From Sphingomonas sp. (lineage in GTDB: Bacteria; Pseudomonadota; Alphaproteobacteria; Sphingomonadales; Sphingomonadaceae): a DNA stretch of 64,000 bases. Below, piece after piece: positions 8,790-26,168 of the stretch (its first letter is position 1; every line of letters starts with the position of its first letter). The translations under genes were made by a program, and so were the position numbers. The stretch covers positions 124,001-188,000 of the forward strand of contig NZ_JAHBZJ010000001.1 in the NCBI RefSeq assembly GCF_019635455.1. Reading direction: 5' to 3'. Below the pieces are notes generated by a model, which saw only the letters and a program-made list of their open reading frames with translations, did not search any database and was not told the origin of the DNA.

Positions 8790-8820
8790 CCCGCGCCACC
8801 CGATTAGAGGGCGGCGCGGG
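8790..8820. promoter_or_regulatory. Strong hairpin between the two paralogous envelope genes
   Basis: Arms 8790-8801 and 8809-8820 pair over 12 positions with one mismatch, around a seven-base loop. There is no T-run on either side, so it is more likely an mRNA-stability or attenuating hairpin than a full terminator. Confidence 0.45.
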
Positions 8821-8846
8821 CCGATACAATGTGAAGTCAGATTGGA

Positions 8847-10286
8847 TCAGACCTTTGCCGGCACGCTTTCCAGGCGCGCCTCGATATCGTCGAACAGCGC
8901 GGTGTCGTCGCGAAGCTCGAACGGAACCAGCGCCTCGCCGCCATTGACGCGCCCGACCGAAAAGGCGGCGGCGGTGCGCCCCTCGCTGCCATCGGGCAGG
9001 CGGTAGCGGGCATCGGCGATCAGGACCGGGACGAACCCTTCATGATCACCGTCGCCGGTCACATGCAGGTCGTCACGCGGCAGCGTCGCCGCGGCGTCGA
9101 GCCGCGTGCCGTCGCCCGGTTCGATCCGTTCGGCATCCACGACCGCGTCGGCAGGCGGGTGGATCAGCATCCGTTCGATCTCCGACTGCTGCCCGGGCTT
9201 GCCGCTCAGCATGAACGCGCCGATGCGCACGTCATCGGCAGGCACGCCGCCCGCATTCACCACCGTCAGCTCGAATTCCACGATCGCGCCGTCGCGGTTC
9301 GTGCCGGCGCGCATGGGCCGCATCGCCAGTTCGAGCTGCGGGCGATCGCCCCGAGGGGCCGCGCCACCAAGGACGGCGTCGATATCCTCAGGATCGGGCG
9401 CAGTCAGATGCGGCGTTTCCAGCGACGCATGGCCCTGCGCATCGGGCCGTTCATCGGCCATTGGCCGAGCGAAGAACATCGGCGCGGCGGCAACCGGGTC
9501 TTCACGCGCCGGCGTGCGGTGGGTGACCGGGTCCGTCTCCGCGCGCTCCGGCACGAACACGATGTCATGGTCGGTCACCGCCGGCGCAGCGGCCTGCGGC
9601 GCGCGCGCCGGCCCCGCTTCTGCCTCGGCGTCCTGCCAGATCGCGTCATCGTCCCGGCGACGACGCAGCAGGGCCAGCCCCGCGACAAGGGCGGCAAGTC
9701 CGCCCAGGCCGGCGAGAATCAGCCACAGCGTTCCGTTGCCGCCAGTCTGAACAGGCGGTGCGATCGGCGCGGCCGGGGCCTGAGCCACCGGCGGAGCGGC
9801 GACCGGCGCCGGTTCTGTGGCCGGGGGTACAGACGCGGCGGGGACGCTCTGCGTCTGTGGCGCTGGCTGCGGAGCGGGCGCAGCATCCGCACGCGCGGGG
9901 GTCACGCTGGCGGTGCGTGCAGGGGACACGCTGGCGGTGCGCGCGGATTGTGCAGCCTGCGCCCGCGCCGTTTCACGCGCCGCGGCACGGCGTTCGGCCG
10001 CGCGCTGGCGATCCTCTTCGCGCGCCTGCTCCAACACACCGGGCGCCACGGGGGTGCGCGAGCCATTCACGGTCTGCGGCTCAGGCGCGACGATCTGGGG
10101 ACGTTGCACCTGAACCGGCGCCGGCGCAGGCGCCGGTTGCGCCGGAACATAGACCGTCGGAGGCGCCACCGTTTCCTGCGCGTGCGCGATCGACGGCATG
10201 GCGATTGAGGGGATGGCGACGGCCGCTAAAAGCATGGCGATCGCCCGGCGATGCGCGTTACGCGCTGAATGATGATTGTGGTTCAT
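8847..10286 (-). CDS. Envelope protein, paralogue of the downstream gene
   Basis: A 479-residue protein of unknown function with the same plan as its neighbour. It has a signal peptide ending IPSIAMPSIAHAQ near residue 37, a Pro/Ala-rich and Arg/Ala-rich disordered region (EEDRQRAAERRAAARETARA), one TM helix near the middle (LWLILAGLGGLAALVAGLAL), then LRRRRDDD and a beta-rich C-terminal domain (IVEFELTVVNAGGVPADDVR). I chose the ATG at 10286 because it opens directly onto the signal peptide. The upstream frame to 10355 adds only a charged extension. The two genes look like a tandem duplication that has diverged in the linker. Confidence 0.7.
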   Translation of the reverse strand: MNHNHHSARNAHRRAIAMLLAAVAIPSIAMPSIAHAQETVAPPTVYVPAQPAPAPAPVQVQRPQIVAPEPQTVNGSRTPVAPGVLEQAREEDRQRAAERRAAARETARAQAAQSARTASVSPARTASVTPARADAAPAPQPAPQTQSVPAASVPPATEPAPVAAPPVAQAPAAPIAPPVQTGGNGTLWLILAGLGGLAALVAGLALLRRRRDDDAIWQDAEAEAGPARAPQAAAPAVTDHDIVFVPERAETDPVTHRTPAREDPVAAAPMFFARPMADERPDAQGHASLETPHLTAPDPEDIDAVLGGAAPRGDRPQLELAMRPMRAGTNRDGAIVEFELTVVNAGGVPADDVRIGAFMLSGKPGQQSEIERMLIHPPADAVVDAERIEPGDGTRLDAAATLPRDDLHVTGDGDHEGFVPVLIADARYRLPDGSEGRTAAAFSVGRVNGGEALVPFELRDDTALFDDIEARLESVPAKV

Positions 10287-10457
10287 AACGCGGGCTAAAC
10301 GGTTGGAACCTGCAATTCGTCGCGCGGATCGATCGCAATTGCGACGAAACGCCACTTGTCATCGTCAAGTTGAACGTTCTTGTAGTCTTATAGCGGCATC
10401 GGGCTGACTTGATCCACAACATAAATGGCGAAAGATGAACGGATATTCATACTCGCA

Positions 10458-11606
10458 TCAATTTGGATCTTGAATTTCATCAACTTCACTTGCCTCGGCG
10501 GCGAGAAACCAGCCGTTACGAATCGCGGCGCGGAAGGCCGGCCCGGCTTCCAACCGTTCGCGCCGCGCCGCAGCTTCCATCTTGATCAAATAGTCCTGAC
10601 GCGCAAGACGAACGGAAGCCGCCTCGATAAACAGGGCGCGAGCGCGCGCACGCCCGTCGGGCAAACCAGCAAACGCTACCGCCCCAACCTCCAGATAATC
10701 GGCGGCATCCTGATCGACCCTGAGATTGGTGCGATGGTAAAAGTCGTAGACAAACGCGTAATATGCCGACGCCTCTGCAAAGCGATTCACGGCGATCAAG
10801 CTGCGCATCAGGTTAACGCTGCGGTTTGCCAAAAGCGGCTCGAATAACTCGAGGCGCAAGCTGTTGTCCCGCCGCGCTTGGTTCCACAACAGATTCGCAA
10901 GCGACAGCCGTTGGGCCGCGACGGCGAATTCCGCCTGCCCCAACCGCGTCGCATCCTCGGCGATATAATGGAACAGCGGCGTGACCAGCCCGCGATGACG
11001 ATCACGAATATCGCGGGCGACACGATCGAGCAGGTCCAGCGCATCGTCAGTGCGACCGGCGGCAATATGCATAGTGACCAGCGCCCGCACATAGTCGTCG
11101 CGCGCGCCGTCGGACAGCCCCGCCCCCGCAGGCTCCGCTCCGGCAAGCGAACGTTCGACGGCCTCGGCGATCCGCCTGGGGTCAAGATAGGGTCCGCCCC
11201 GCCGGATCGCGGCCTCGCGATCGGTCGAGGCGATGGGATCGGGCGCACCCGAAGGCGCCGACGTGATCCGGGCGAAGGCGGCGAGGCGAGCATCGGCGTT
11301 CCGCACGGCACTGACATCGCCGGTGCGCGCAGCGGCATCTCGGACCGCGCGCCAGATCCGGATACATCGCGCGCTGCGTTGGAGGTCGGTCTCGGCCAGC
11401 GGCTCGCGCGGACCCGCCTCGCATCGATCGGCAGCTTGCAGGAAAAGATCGAGCGCCCGGCGATAGTCGCCCGCGCTCTCCGCATCCGACGCGAGATTGA
11501 CCAGTTCGCCAATCGCTTCCATCTCGGCGCGAAGCCGCTGATGCGGCGTTGGCGGCGGTTCTGCGCCCGCTTGCAGCGCGGCGGCGAGAAACAGGACGAG
11601 CGACAT
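10458..11606 (-). CDS. Exported helical-repeat (TPR-like) protein, unknown function
   Basis: A 382-residue protein with a short N-terminal hydrophobic segment (MSLVLFLAAALQAGA) consistent with a signal peptide. The rest is almost wholly alpha-helical with TPR-like character ([55 protein letters not shown]). I cannot place it in a named family. It is divergent from rpoB and probably heads the minus-strand envelope cluster that runs to 7405. Confidence 0.65.
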   Translation of the reverse strand: MSLVLFLAAALQAGAEPPPTPHQRLRAEMEAIGELVNLASDAESAGDYRRALDLFLQAADRCEAGPREPLAETDLQRSARCIRIWRAVRDAAARTGDVSAVRNADARLAAFARITSAPSGAPDPIASTDREAAIRRGGPYLDPRRIAEAVERSLAGAEPAGAGLSDGARDDYVRALVTMHIAAGRTDDALDLLDRVARDIRDRHRGLVTPLFHYIAEDATRLGQAEFAVAAQRLSLANLLWNQARRDNSLRLELFEPLLANRSVNLMRSLIAVNRFAEASAYYAFVYDFYHRTNLRVDQDAADYLEVGAVAFAGLPDGRARARALFIEAASVRLARQDYLIKMEAAARRERLEAGPAFRAAIRNGWFLAAEASEVDEIQDPN

Positions 11607-11668
11607 TTCCCGATGCTATCCCGACGTGACGCGCAAGCAATCGGATAAAATGTGACGCGACCACCGGT

Positions 11669-11697
11669 TTGACACCGGCTGGGCCGGCACCTATATC
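11669..11697 (+). promoter_or_regulatory. Near-consensus promoter of rpoB-rpoC
   Basis: TTGACA (11669-11674), exactly 17 bases, then TATATC (11692-11697). This is the closest match to the sigma-70 consensus seen in the window. It lies about 210 bases upstream of rpoB. The leader 11698-11905 contains no convincing gene; it has a possible GGAGTCG/CGACTCC long-loop stem (11814-11820 with 11851-11857). Confidence 0.65.
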
Positions 11698-11905
11698 GCA
11701 CCCTCCCCATCCGGACCGGGAAATGGATTGTCGTCGCGCAGCGATCCGCACGAATTGGCCGGTTGAGGTTCATAGACGCTTGAGAGGCTGAGCTTTTCCC
11801 GCTTTCGAGGATGGGAGTCGCTCGGCCCTTTTGGCGTCTGTTCGCGTGTCCGACTCCGGGGACTGCCGGGGACGAAATTATTTGGCTGACGAGGCGAAAA
11901 GCTAC

Positions 11906-16060
<4,155 letters not shown>

Positions 16061-16175
16061 CGAAGTGGAGAGAGCGTACAGAAGATGCCAAGTGAAAACA
16101 GGCCGCCGTCATGTGCCTCTTGGTAATGCGTTCTTTTTCGTCATCCCTGCAGTTTGACGAGCTTTTCCGGAGCTA

Positions 16176-20572
<4,397 letters not shown>

Positions 20573-20605
20573 CCGGTCCGCTCAGCAGTCGCTGACGAAC
20601 GAAAG

Positions 20606-20639
20606 AACCGCCGTCCGGGATGCCGGGCGGCGGTTTTTT
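20606..20639 (+). terminator. Intrinsic terminator after rpoC
   Basis: A 13-bp stem (20606-20618 with 20623-20635, one G-U) with a GATG loop runs into TTTTTT. It ends the rpoBC transcript and isolates it from the peptidase gene downstream. Confidence 0.9.
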
Positions 20640-20648
20640 CATGCGCGG

Positions 20649-20676
20649 TTGCTTTCGCGGGTGGCGTATCTAGGCT
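20649..20676 (+). promoter_or_regulatory. Putative promoter placing transcription start at the peptidase ATG
   Basis: TTGCTT (20649-20654), 16 bases, TAGGCT (20671-20676). The expected start of transcription, six to seven bases after the -10, coincides with the ATG at 20683. The mRNA may therefore be leaderless, which fits the lack of a Shine-Dalgarno there. Confidence 0.4.
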
Positions 20677-20682
20677 GGCGGC

Positions 20683-21996
20683 ATGCTTCATCTCGCCCGC
20701 TCCGTCCCCGTGCTGTGCGCTGCCGTCGCGCTGCACATCGCCCTTCCCGCCTCGGCGCAGACCGCGGCCGAGCGAAAAATGGCCGACACGGTCGCTGCCG
20801 AAACCGATCGCAACGTCGCCCTGCTCCAGCGGCTGGTCGATCAGAACAGCGGGTCGCTGAATCTGGACGGCGTGCGCAAGGTCGGCGCGATGGTGCGCAC
20901 CGAACTGGAGCCGCTGGGCTTTCAGGTCGAATGGATCGACATGGCGGAAACCGGGCGCGCCGGCCATCTGATCGCGACGCACAAGGGCAATGGGCGCGGC
21001 AAGCGGGTGCTGATGATCGCGCATCTCGATACCGTGTTCGAACCCGAATCCCCCTTCACGAAGTTCGTCCGCGACGGCGATCGCGCCAGCGGGCCGGGCA
21101 TCGGCGACGACAAGGGCGGGATCGTCGTCATCGTCGCCGCGATGCGGGCGATGCAGGCGGCCGGCACGCTGAAAAATGCCGACATCAAGATCGTCTTCAC
21201 CGGTGACGAGGAACGCACCGGCGCGCCGCTGGCGATCGCGCGGCGCGATCTGATCGCGGCGGGGAAATGGGCCGATGTCGCGCTGGAATATGAAAATCTC
21301 GCGCGGGAGGGCGGGCAGGACAAGGGAACGGTGGCGCGGCGCAGCTCGACCAACTGGACGCTGACCACCACCGGAAAGCCGGGCCATTCCAGTGCGGTGT
21401 TCGGCGCCGGCCTGGGCTATGGCGCGGCCTATGAACTGGTCCGCATCCTGGACGAATTCCGCCGCACCCTGCCCGAGGCGGACCTGACCTTCAACGTCGG
21501 CGTGATGGCGGCCGGAACACCGGCGACGCTGGCCGACAATGGCTATCAGATGCGCGCGTCGGGCAAGACGAACATCATCGCCGAAACGGGAATCGCGCGC
21601 GGCGACCTGCGTGCGCTGACCCCCGAGCAGGAGGCGAAGACCCGCGCGGCGATGGAGGCGATCGTCACGAGGAACCTGCCCGGAACCACGGCAAAGATCG
21701 CCTTTCAGGAAGGATATCCGCCGATGGCGCCGACGGCGGGCAACCGCGCGCTGTTCGCCCGGCTGAACGCGGTCAATCGCGACCTCAAGCTGCCGATCAT
21801 GACCGAGATCGAACCGTCGAAGCGCGGCGCGGCGGACAGCGCGTTCGTCGCCGCCGACGTCGATACGCTGGCGGGTCTGGGCGTCGCCGGCGGGGGCGCC
21901 CATGCCGAGGGCGAATGGGTCGATCTGACATCGATCCCGCTCCAGGCACTGCGCAGCGCGGCGTTCATCTCCCGGCTGGTCGCCGAGAAGCGATAA
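20683..21996 (+). CDS. Exported M20-family metallopeptidase (carboxypeptidase G2-like)
   Basis: A 437-residue zinc-dependent exopeptidase with a signal peptide (VPVLCAAVALHIALPASAQ). Metal and catalytic motifs of the M20 family are in order: AHLDTV near residue 110, GIGDDKGG near 142, and FTGDEERTG near 170 with the catalytic glutamate pair. A dimerisation insert follows (TTTGKPGHSS), and near the C-terminus is GGGAHAEGEW, a probable zinc ligand. Periplasmic peptide or amino-acid-conjugate hydrolysis is the family role; the substrate is unknown. It stands alone between the rpoC terminator and the flavodoxin-like gene. Confidence 0.87.
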   Translation: MLHLARSVPVLCAAVALHIALPASAQTAAERKMADTVAAETDRNVALLQRLVDQNSGSLNLDGVRKVGAMVRTELEPLGFQVEWIDMAETGRAGHLIATHKGNGRGKRVLMIAHLDTVFEPESPFTKFVRDGDRASGPGIGDDKGGIVVIVAAMRAMQAAGTLKNADIKIVFTGDEERTGAPLAIARRDLIAAGKWADVALEYENLAREGGQDKGTVARRSSTNWTLTTTGKPGHSSAVFGAGLGYGAAYELVRILDEFRRTLPEADLTFNVGVMAAGTPATLADNGYQMRASGKTNIIAETGIARGDLRALTPEQEAKTRAAMEAIVTRNLPGTTAKIAFQEGYPPMAPTAGNRALFARLNAVNRDLKLPIMTEIEPSKRGAADSAFVAADVDTLAGLGVAGGGAHAEGEWVDLTSIPLQALRSAAFISRLVAEKR

Positions 21997-22057
21997 CGCG
22001 CCGGCGCGGCGAACCCGCGCGGGCGCAACCTTCGCACGCGCCGCGCGTCTGAGTTGG

Positions 22058-22669
22058 ATGCTCAGCGCCATCGCCCTCAACTGCACGCTCAAGGCCGACG
22101 CCTCGACCCCCTCCTCCACCGACGCGATGATCGCGGTCCTCGCCGACGCCTTTGCCCGGCACGATGTCGCGCTTTCGGAAACGATCCGTGTCGCCGCGCA
22201 CGACATCCGGCCGGGCGTGACCAGCGATGAAGGCGATGGCGATGCGTGGCCCGCCCTGCGCACCAAAATCCTGGCGGCCGACATCCTGATCTTTGGCGGG
22301 CCGATCTGGATGGGCCAGGTGTCGAGTGTCGCCAAGCGCGTGATGGAGCGGATGGACGCGTTCCTGTCCGAAACCGACGACAGGGGCCGGATGCCGAGCA
22401 GCGGCAAGGTGGCGGTCGCGGCGATCGTGGGAAATGAGGACGGCGCGCATTTCAGTGCCGCCCAGCTGTTCCAGGCGCTGAACGATGTCGGCTGGACGAT
22501 CCCCGCCGTTGCCGCCTGCTATTGGGTGGGCGAGGCGATGGGATCGACCGACTTTCAGGATCTGGACGAAACGCCGGACAAGGTCCGCGCGACAGCGGCG
22601 ATGGTCGCCGGAAACGCCGCGCATCTGGCGCGGACCCTGAAGGCGAACCCGTATCCCGGCAGCGCATAA
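22058..22669 (+). CDS. Flavodoxin-fold NAD(P)H-dependent FMN reductase-like protein
   Basis: A 203-residue flavodoxin-like protein. The phosphate-binding segment near the N-terminus is LNCTLKADASTPSSTDAM. The second flavin-contact loop is FGGPIWMGQVSSVAKRVMER. This arrangement is that of NADPH-dependent FMN reductases and related quinone reductases. No Shine-Dalgarno is obvious before the ATG at 22058. It sits upstream of the TonB receptor on the same strand but about 200 bases away, so a shared iron-reduction role is only a possibility. Confidence 0.78.
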   Translation: MLSAIALNCTLKADASTPSSTDAMIAVLADAFARHDVALSETIRVAAHDIRPGVTSDEGDGDAWPALRTKILAADILIFGGPIWMGQVSSVAKRVMERMDAFLSETDDRGRMPSSGKVAVAAIVGNEDGAHFSAAQLFQALNDVGWTIPAVAACYWVGEAMGSTDFQDLDETPDKVRATAAMVAGNAAHLARTLKANPYPGSA

Positions 22670-22812
22670 CGCCGACCGACACAGCGGCTGGCGCTGCGCC
22701 GGGACGGCGCCCCTTCCCCGTCGGGCAGATCCTGCCCCCTCCCGAACGCGCAGCATTCCCGCGTCTCATGGCCGGTCGCGCACCTCGTCACGTGCCGCCC
22801 AAATCTCGCTAT

Positions 22813-22851
22813 TGCGAGTCGGTTGCATTCGCATTCCCGCACTGCTAGGCG
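22813..22851 (+). promoter_or_regulatory. Promoter with overlapping dyad before the TonB receptor
   Basis: TTGCAT (22823-22828), 17 bases, TAGGCG (22846-22851), the same pattern as the rplK promoter. An inverted repeat TGCGA (22813-22817) / TCGCA (22829-22833) brackets the -35. A Fur-type iron regulator is plausible from the target genes, but the site does not match a canonical Fur box closely. Confidence 0.35.
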
Positions 22852-22872
22852 GCGACGCAAGGGAGGCCGATC

Positions 22873-25047
22873 ATGAAGTTTCACGCAGTCGCGACGTTGC
22901 CGCTCGTCGCCTTGACGCTACTCGCGCCGGATGTCGCACACGCAGGAGAAGCCGTTGCGCGCGCGTCCGACGACGCAGCCGGGCCGGCAACCGATGCCGG
23001 TGCCGATCAGGATCCCGGCACGGATCAGATCGTCGTCACCGCCGCCCGCACCGAACTGCCGGCCAGCGCGCTGCCGCTGACGGTCGACGTCATCGCCAAG
23101 GAAAAACTCGACCAGCAGGTCGCGATCGCCGGATCGGTAGTCGATGCGGTCGCCAACCTCTCCCCCTCCTTCTCGCCGACGCGCCAGAAGCTGTCGGGCG
23201 CGGGCGAGACGCTGCGCGGCCGCTCGCCCCTCTACGCGATCAACGGCATCCCGCAATCGACGCCGGTGCGCGACGGATCGCGCGACGGCTATACCATCGA
23301 TCCCTTTTTCCTCGACCGGGTCGAACTGATCTATGGGTCCAACGCGCTTCAGGGGATCGGCGCCACCGGCGGCGTGGTGAACCAGGTCGTCGCCGGCCCG
23401 CCCGCGCGCGACGGGGTGAGCGGGCGCGCGCTGGTTCAGGGGAGCGCCGGCGACGGATTCCATGCCAACGGGCTGGGCGGCAAGGCTGCCGCGCTGGTCG
23501 GCTGGCGCGGTGGCGCGTTCGACGCGACGGTCGGCGCCGCCTATGAAAGGCGCGGCCTGTTCTATGACGGCGATGGCCGCATCATCGGGATCGACGGGAC
23601 GCAGGGCGACGTGCAGGACAGCGAAAGCTGGTCGGCGTTCACCCGGCTGGGGTGGCAGCTGAGCGATACGGCGCGCCTCGAACTGTTCGCCAACCGCTTT
23701 CAGCTGAAGGGCGACAATGAATATGTGCAGGTCGCGGGCAGCCGCGCGCTCGGCATTCCCTCCACCAGCGTAAAGGGAGCGACCCGGGGCGAACCGGTGT
23801 CCAACCGGGTGGAGACGGTCAATCTGACGCTGACCGACAGCGATCTGGGCGGCGGCAAGCTGGTGCTCCAGGCGTTCTTCAACCGCTCGCGCGACATTTT
23901 CGGCGGCAGCATCACATCGACGTTCCAGGATGCGGCGATCGCGCCGGTAGGCACGCTGTTCGACCAGTCGGCCAACCAGTCGCGCAAGCTTGGCGCGCGG
24001 TTCAGCTACGAACGGACCTTTGCCGACGCGCTGACCGCGACCATCGGGTTCGACAGCCTGTGGGACCGGACCGCCCAATCGCTGATTGCCACCGGTCGCG
24101 ACTGGGTGCCGCCGACGACGTTTCGCAGCCTGGCGCCGTTCACCCAGCTCAACCTCGGCCTGTTCGACGGCAAGTTGCGCCTGGCGGGCGGCGTGCGGGT
24201 AGAGGACGTGAAGCTGAAGGTCGATGACTATACCACCCTCGCCTCCTATGGCGCGCGGCGCGTCGGCGGCGGAAACCCGTCGTTCCGCGACGCGCTGCTC
24301 AACGGCGGCGTCATCGTCGAGCCGGTGGCGGGCGTGCGCGCCTATGCCAGCTATGCGGAGGGCTATTCGATCGCCGATATCGGCCGCATCCTGCGCGGCA
24401 TCAACATTCCCAACGTCGATATCGACACGTTCCTCGACATCAGCCCGGTGGTGTCGAACAATCGGGAAATCGGCGTCGAGGTGAAGCGCGGGCCGCTGGA
24501 CGGCAGCGTCACCTATTTCTGGTCGTCGTCCAAACTGGGCAGCCTGCTGGTCCTCAATTCGGGCGGCATTTACGACGTCCAGCGCCAGCGGATCGAGATC
24601 GAGGGGCTGGAGATCAATCTGGGCGTCCGCCTGCCGGTCGATGGGCTGCGCGCCAGCATGGGCTATGCGCATCTGGCCGGCAAGACCGACACCAATGGCG
24701 ACGACATCGTCGACACCGATCTGGACGGCGCGAACATCTCGCCGGACCGGCTCAACCTCGCGCTCGACCTGTCGCGCGGACGGGTGACGGCGCGGGTGCA
24801 GACGGGTTTCTACCTGTCGCGCAATTTCAAGGGCTTTCCGCCGGCGACCCGCTTCGAAGGCTACACCCTCACCGACGCGATGGTCCGCTACGACACCGGA
24901 TTGGGCGGGGTGACGCTCGCCGTCTCGAACCTGTTCGACGAAAGCTACATCACTTATAACAGCGACACCGTTTCGGTGACCGACAATGCGCGCTTCTTTT
25001 CCGGGCGCGGCCGGGCGTTCACGCTGGGGTGGGACTTCAGGTTCTGA
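22873..25047 (+). CDS. TonB-dependent outer-membrane receptor (siderophore type)
   Basis: A 724-residue TonB-dependent transporter. A signal peptide (residues 1-24, ending APDVAHA) precedes an acidic spacer and a TonB-box-like IVVTAA near residue 56. The plug domain is next (LSPSFSPTRQKLSGAGETLR ... FLDRVELIYGSNALQGIGAT). The beta-barrel ends in the aromatic C-terminal strand (TLGWDFRF). A Shine-Dalgarno (gggagg) lies ahead of the ATG. The PepSY gene starts seven bases after the stop, so they form an operon. Receptor-PepSY pairs are typical of ferric-siderophore uptake, but the ligand cannot be read from sequence. Confidence 0.92.
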   Translation: MKFHAVATLPLVALTLLAPDVAHAGEAVARASDDAAGPATDAGADQDPGTDQIVVTAARTELPASALPLTVDVIAKEKLDQQVAIAGSVVDAVANLSPSFSPTRQKLSGAGETLRGRSPLYAINGIPQSTPVRDGSRDGYTIDPFFLDRVELIYGSNALQGIGATGGVVNQVVAGPPARDGVSGRALVQGSAGDGFHANGLGGKAAALVGWRGGAFDATVGAAYERRGLFYDGDGRIIGIDGTQGDVQDSESWSAFTRLGWQLSDTARLELFANRFQLKGDNEYVQVAGSRALGIPSTSVKGATRGEPVSNRVETVNLTLTDSDLGGGKLVLQAFFNRSRDIFGGSITSTFQDAAIAPVGTLFDQSANQSRKLGARFSYERTFADALTATIGFDSLWDRTAQSLIATGRDWVPPTTFRSLAPFTQLNLGLFDGKLRLAGGVRVEDVKLKVDDYTTLASYGARRVGGGNPSFRDALLNGGVIVEPVAGVRAYASYAEGYSIADIGRILRGINIPNVDIDTFLDISPVVSNNREIGVEVKRGPLDGSVTYFWSSSKLGSLLVLNSGGIYDVQRQRIEIEGLEINLGVRLPVDGLRASMGYAHLAGKTDTNGDDIVDTDLDGANISPDRLNLALDLSRGRVTARVQTGFYLSRNFKGFPPATRFEGYTLTDAMVRYDTGLGGVTLAVSNLFDESYITYNSDTVSVTDNARFFSGRGRAFTLGWDFRF

Positions 25048-25054
25048 TCGGGCG

Positions 25055-26161
25055 ATGCGCTGGATCGACCTCATCCACCGCTGGGCCGGGGGCCTGATCG
25101 GGCTGCTGCTCGCGACGCTGGGCCTGACTGGTGCCATCCTGGTGTTCAAGGACCAGTGGTTGCGCGGCCTGCCCGGCGCAACCGATGCGCCGCGGCAGGA
25201 TGTCGCCACGCTGTCGGCGCAGGCGCAGGCGGCGTTCGGCGGAGAGGCGCCCGCCACCTCGATCCTGTTTCCCACCGACGGCTTCGGCCTCGCCCGCCTG
25301 TCGACCGGCAAGGGCGCCGGGGCCTATGCCGACCAGGCGGGGCAGGTCGTGACGCGCTGGTCGAGCAAATGGGAGCGGTTCGAACTGTGGCTGTTCGACC
25401 TGCACCATTATCTGCTGTTTGGCGACGCGGGCAAGACGGTGGCGGGGATTGCCGGGTTGATCGGCATCGGCTTCGTCGTGACCGGCGCGATCCTGTGGTG
25501 GCGGACGCGGCGCAGCTTTCGCTGGCGCCTGGTGCCGAGGCGGATGAGCCGCCCGGCGATCGTCACCCATCATCGCGATCTGGGGATCGTCTTTGCCCCG
25601 CTGCTGTTCCTGTCGATGTCGAGCGGCATGCTGATGGTGCTGAAACCGATCAGCGGCGCGGTGTTCGCACCGGGTCAGGGAAGCGCCGCCCTCACCGCGC
25701 CGTTCGCCCCGCCCGATCGTCGCGGCGGAGCGCTGGCGGCTTCGCCCGACTGGCGGGCGATGATCGCGGCGGCACAGGTGCGCTTTCCGGGCGCGGAAAT
25801 CCGCGCGATCGCCCTGCCGCGCAAGGCTGGCGATCTGATCCAGATGCGGCTGCGCCAGCCCGCCGAATGGCTCCCCAATGGGCGCACCCTGATGTGGTTC
25901 CGCCCTGAGGACGGGCGCGTGGTGGACGCGCGGGACGCACAAGCGATGCCGACCGGTGTCCGCGCGTCCAACGCCGTCTATCCGATCCACGCGGCAAAGG
26001 TCGGCAGCTGGCCGTGGAAAATCGCGATCGCCGCGACCGGGCTGGCGCTGACGATGCTGGGCAGCCTGTCGGTCTGGACCTTCTGGTTCCGGCGCGGCCC
26101 TTCGCGCCCGGGGCGGCGGGTCGCATCGCGGCCGGCCGCGCGGCGGGTTCGCGCCGGCTGA
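25055..26161 (+). CDS. PepSY-domain inner-membrane protein (ferric-reductase-like)
   Basis: A 368-residue PepSY-associated membrane protein. The first TM helix is near residues 8-30 (HRWAGGLIGLLLATLGLTGA), with the conserved His of the IHRWAG motif. Then come a periplasmic PepSY segment, further helices (AGLIGIGFVVTGAILWW; IVFAPLLFLSMSSGMLMVL) and a last helix (IAIAATGLALTMLGSLSVWT). Conserved histidines such as DLHHYLL and VTHHRDLG fit haem or metal binding. These proteins accompany TonB receptors and are thought to reduce imported ferric complexes. The start at 25055 is the first ATG after the receptor stop. Confidence 0.87.
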   Translation: MRWIDLIHRWAGGLIGLLLATLGLTGAILVFKDQWLRGLPGATDAPRQDVATLSAQAQAAFGGEAPATSILFPTDGFGLARLSTGKGAGAYADQAGQVVTRWSSKWERFELWLFDLHHYLLFGDAGKTVAGIAGLIGIGFVVTGAILWWRTRRSFRWRLVPRRMSRPAIVTHHRDLGIVFAPLLFLSMSSGMLMVLKPISGAVFAPGQGSAALTAPFAPPDRRGGALAASPDWRAMIAAAQVRFPGAEIRAIALPRKAGDLIQMRLRQPAEWLPNGRTLMWFRPEDGRVVDARDAQAMPTGVRASNAVYPIHAAKVGSWPWKIAIAATGLALTMLGSLSVWTFWFRRGPSRPGRRVASRPAARRVRAG

Positions 26162-26168
26162 CCGGCGA

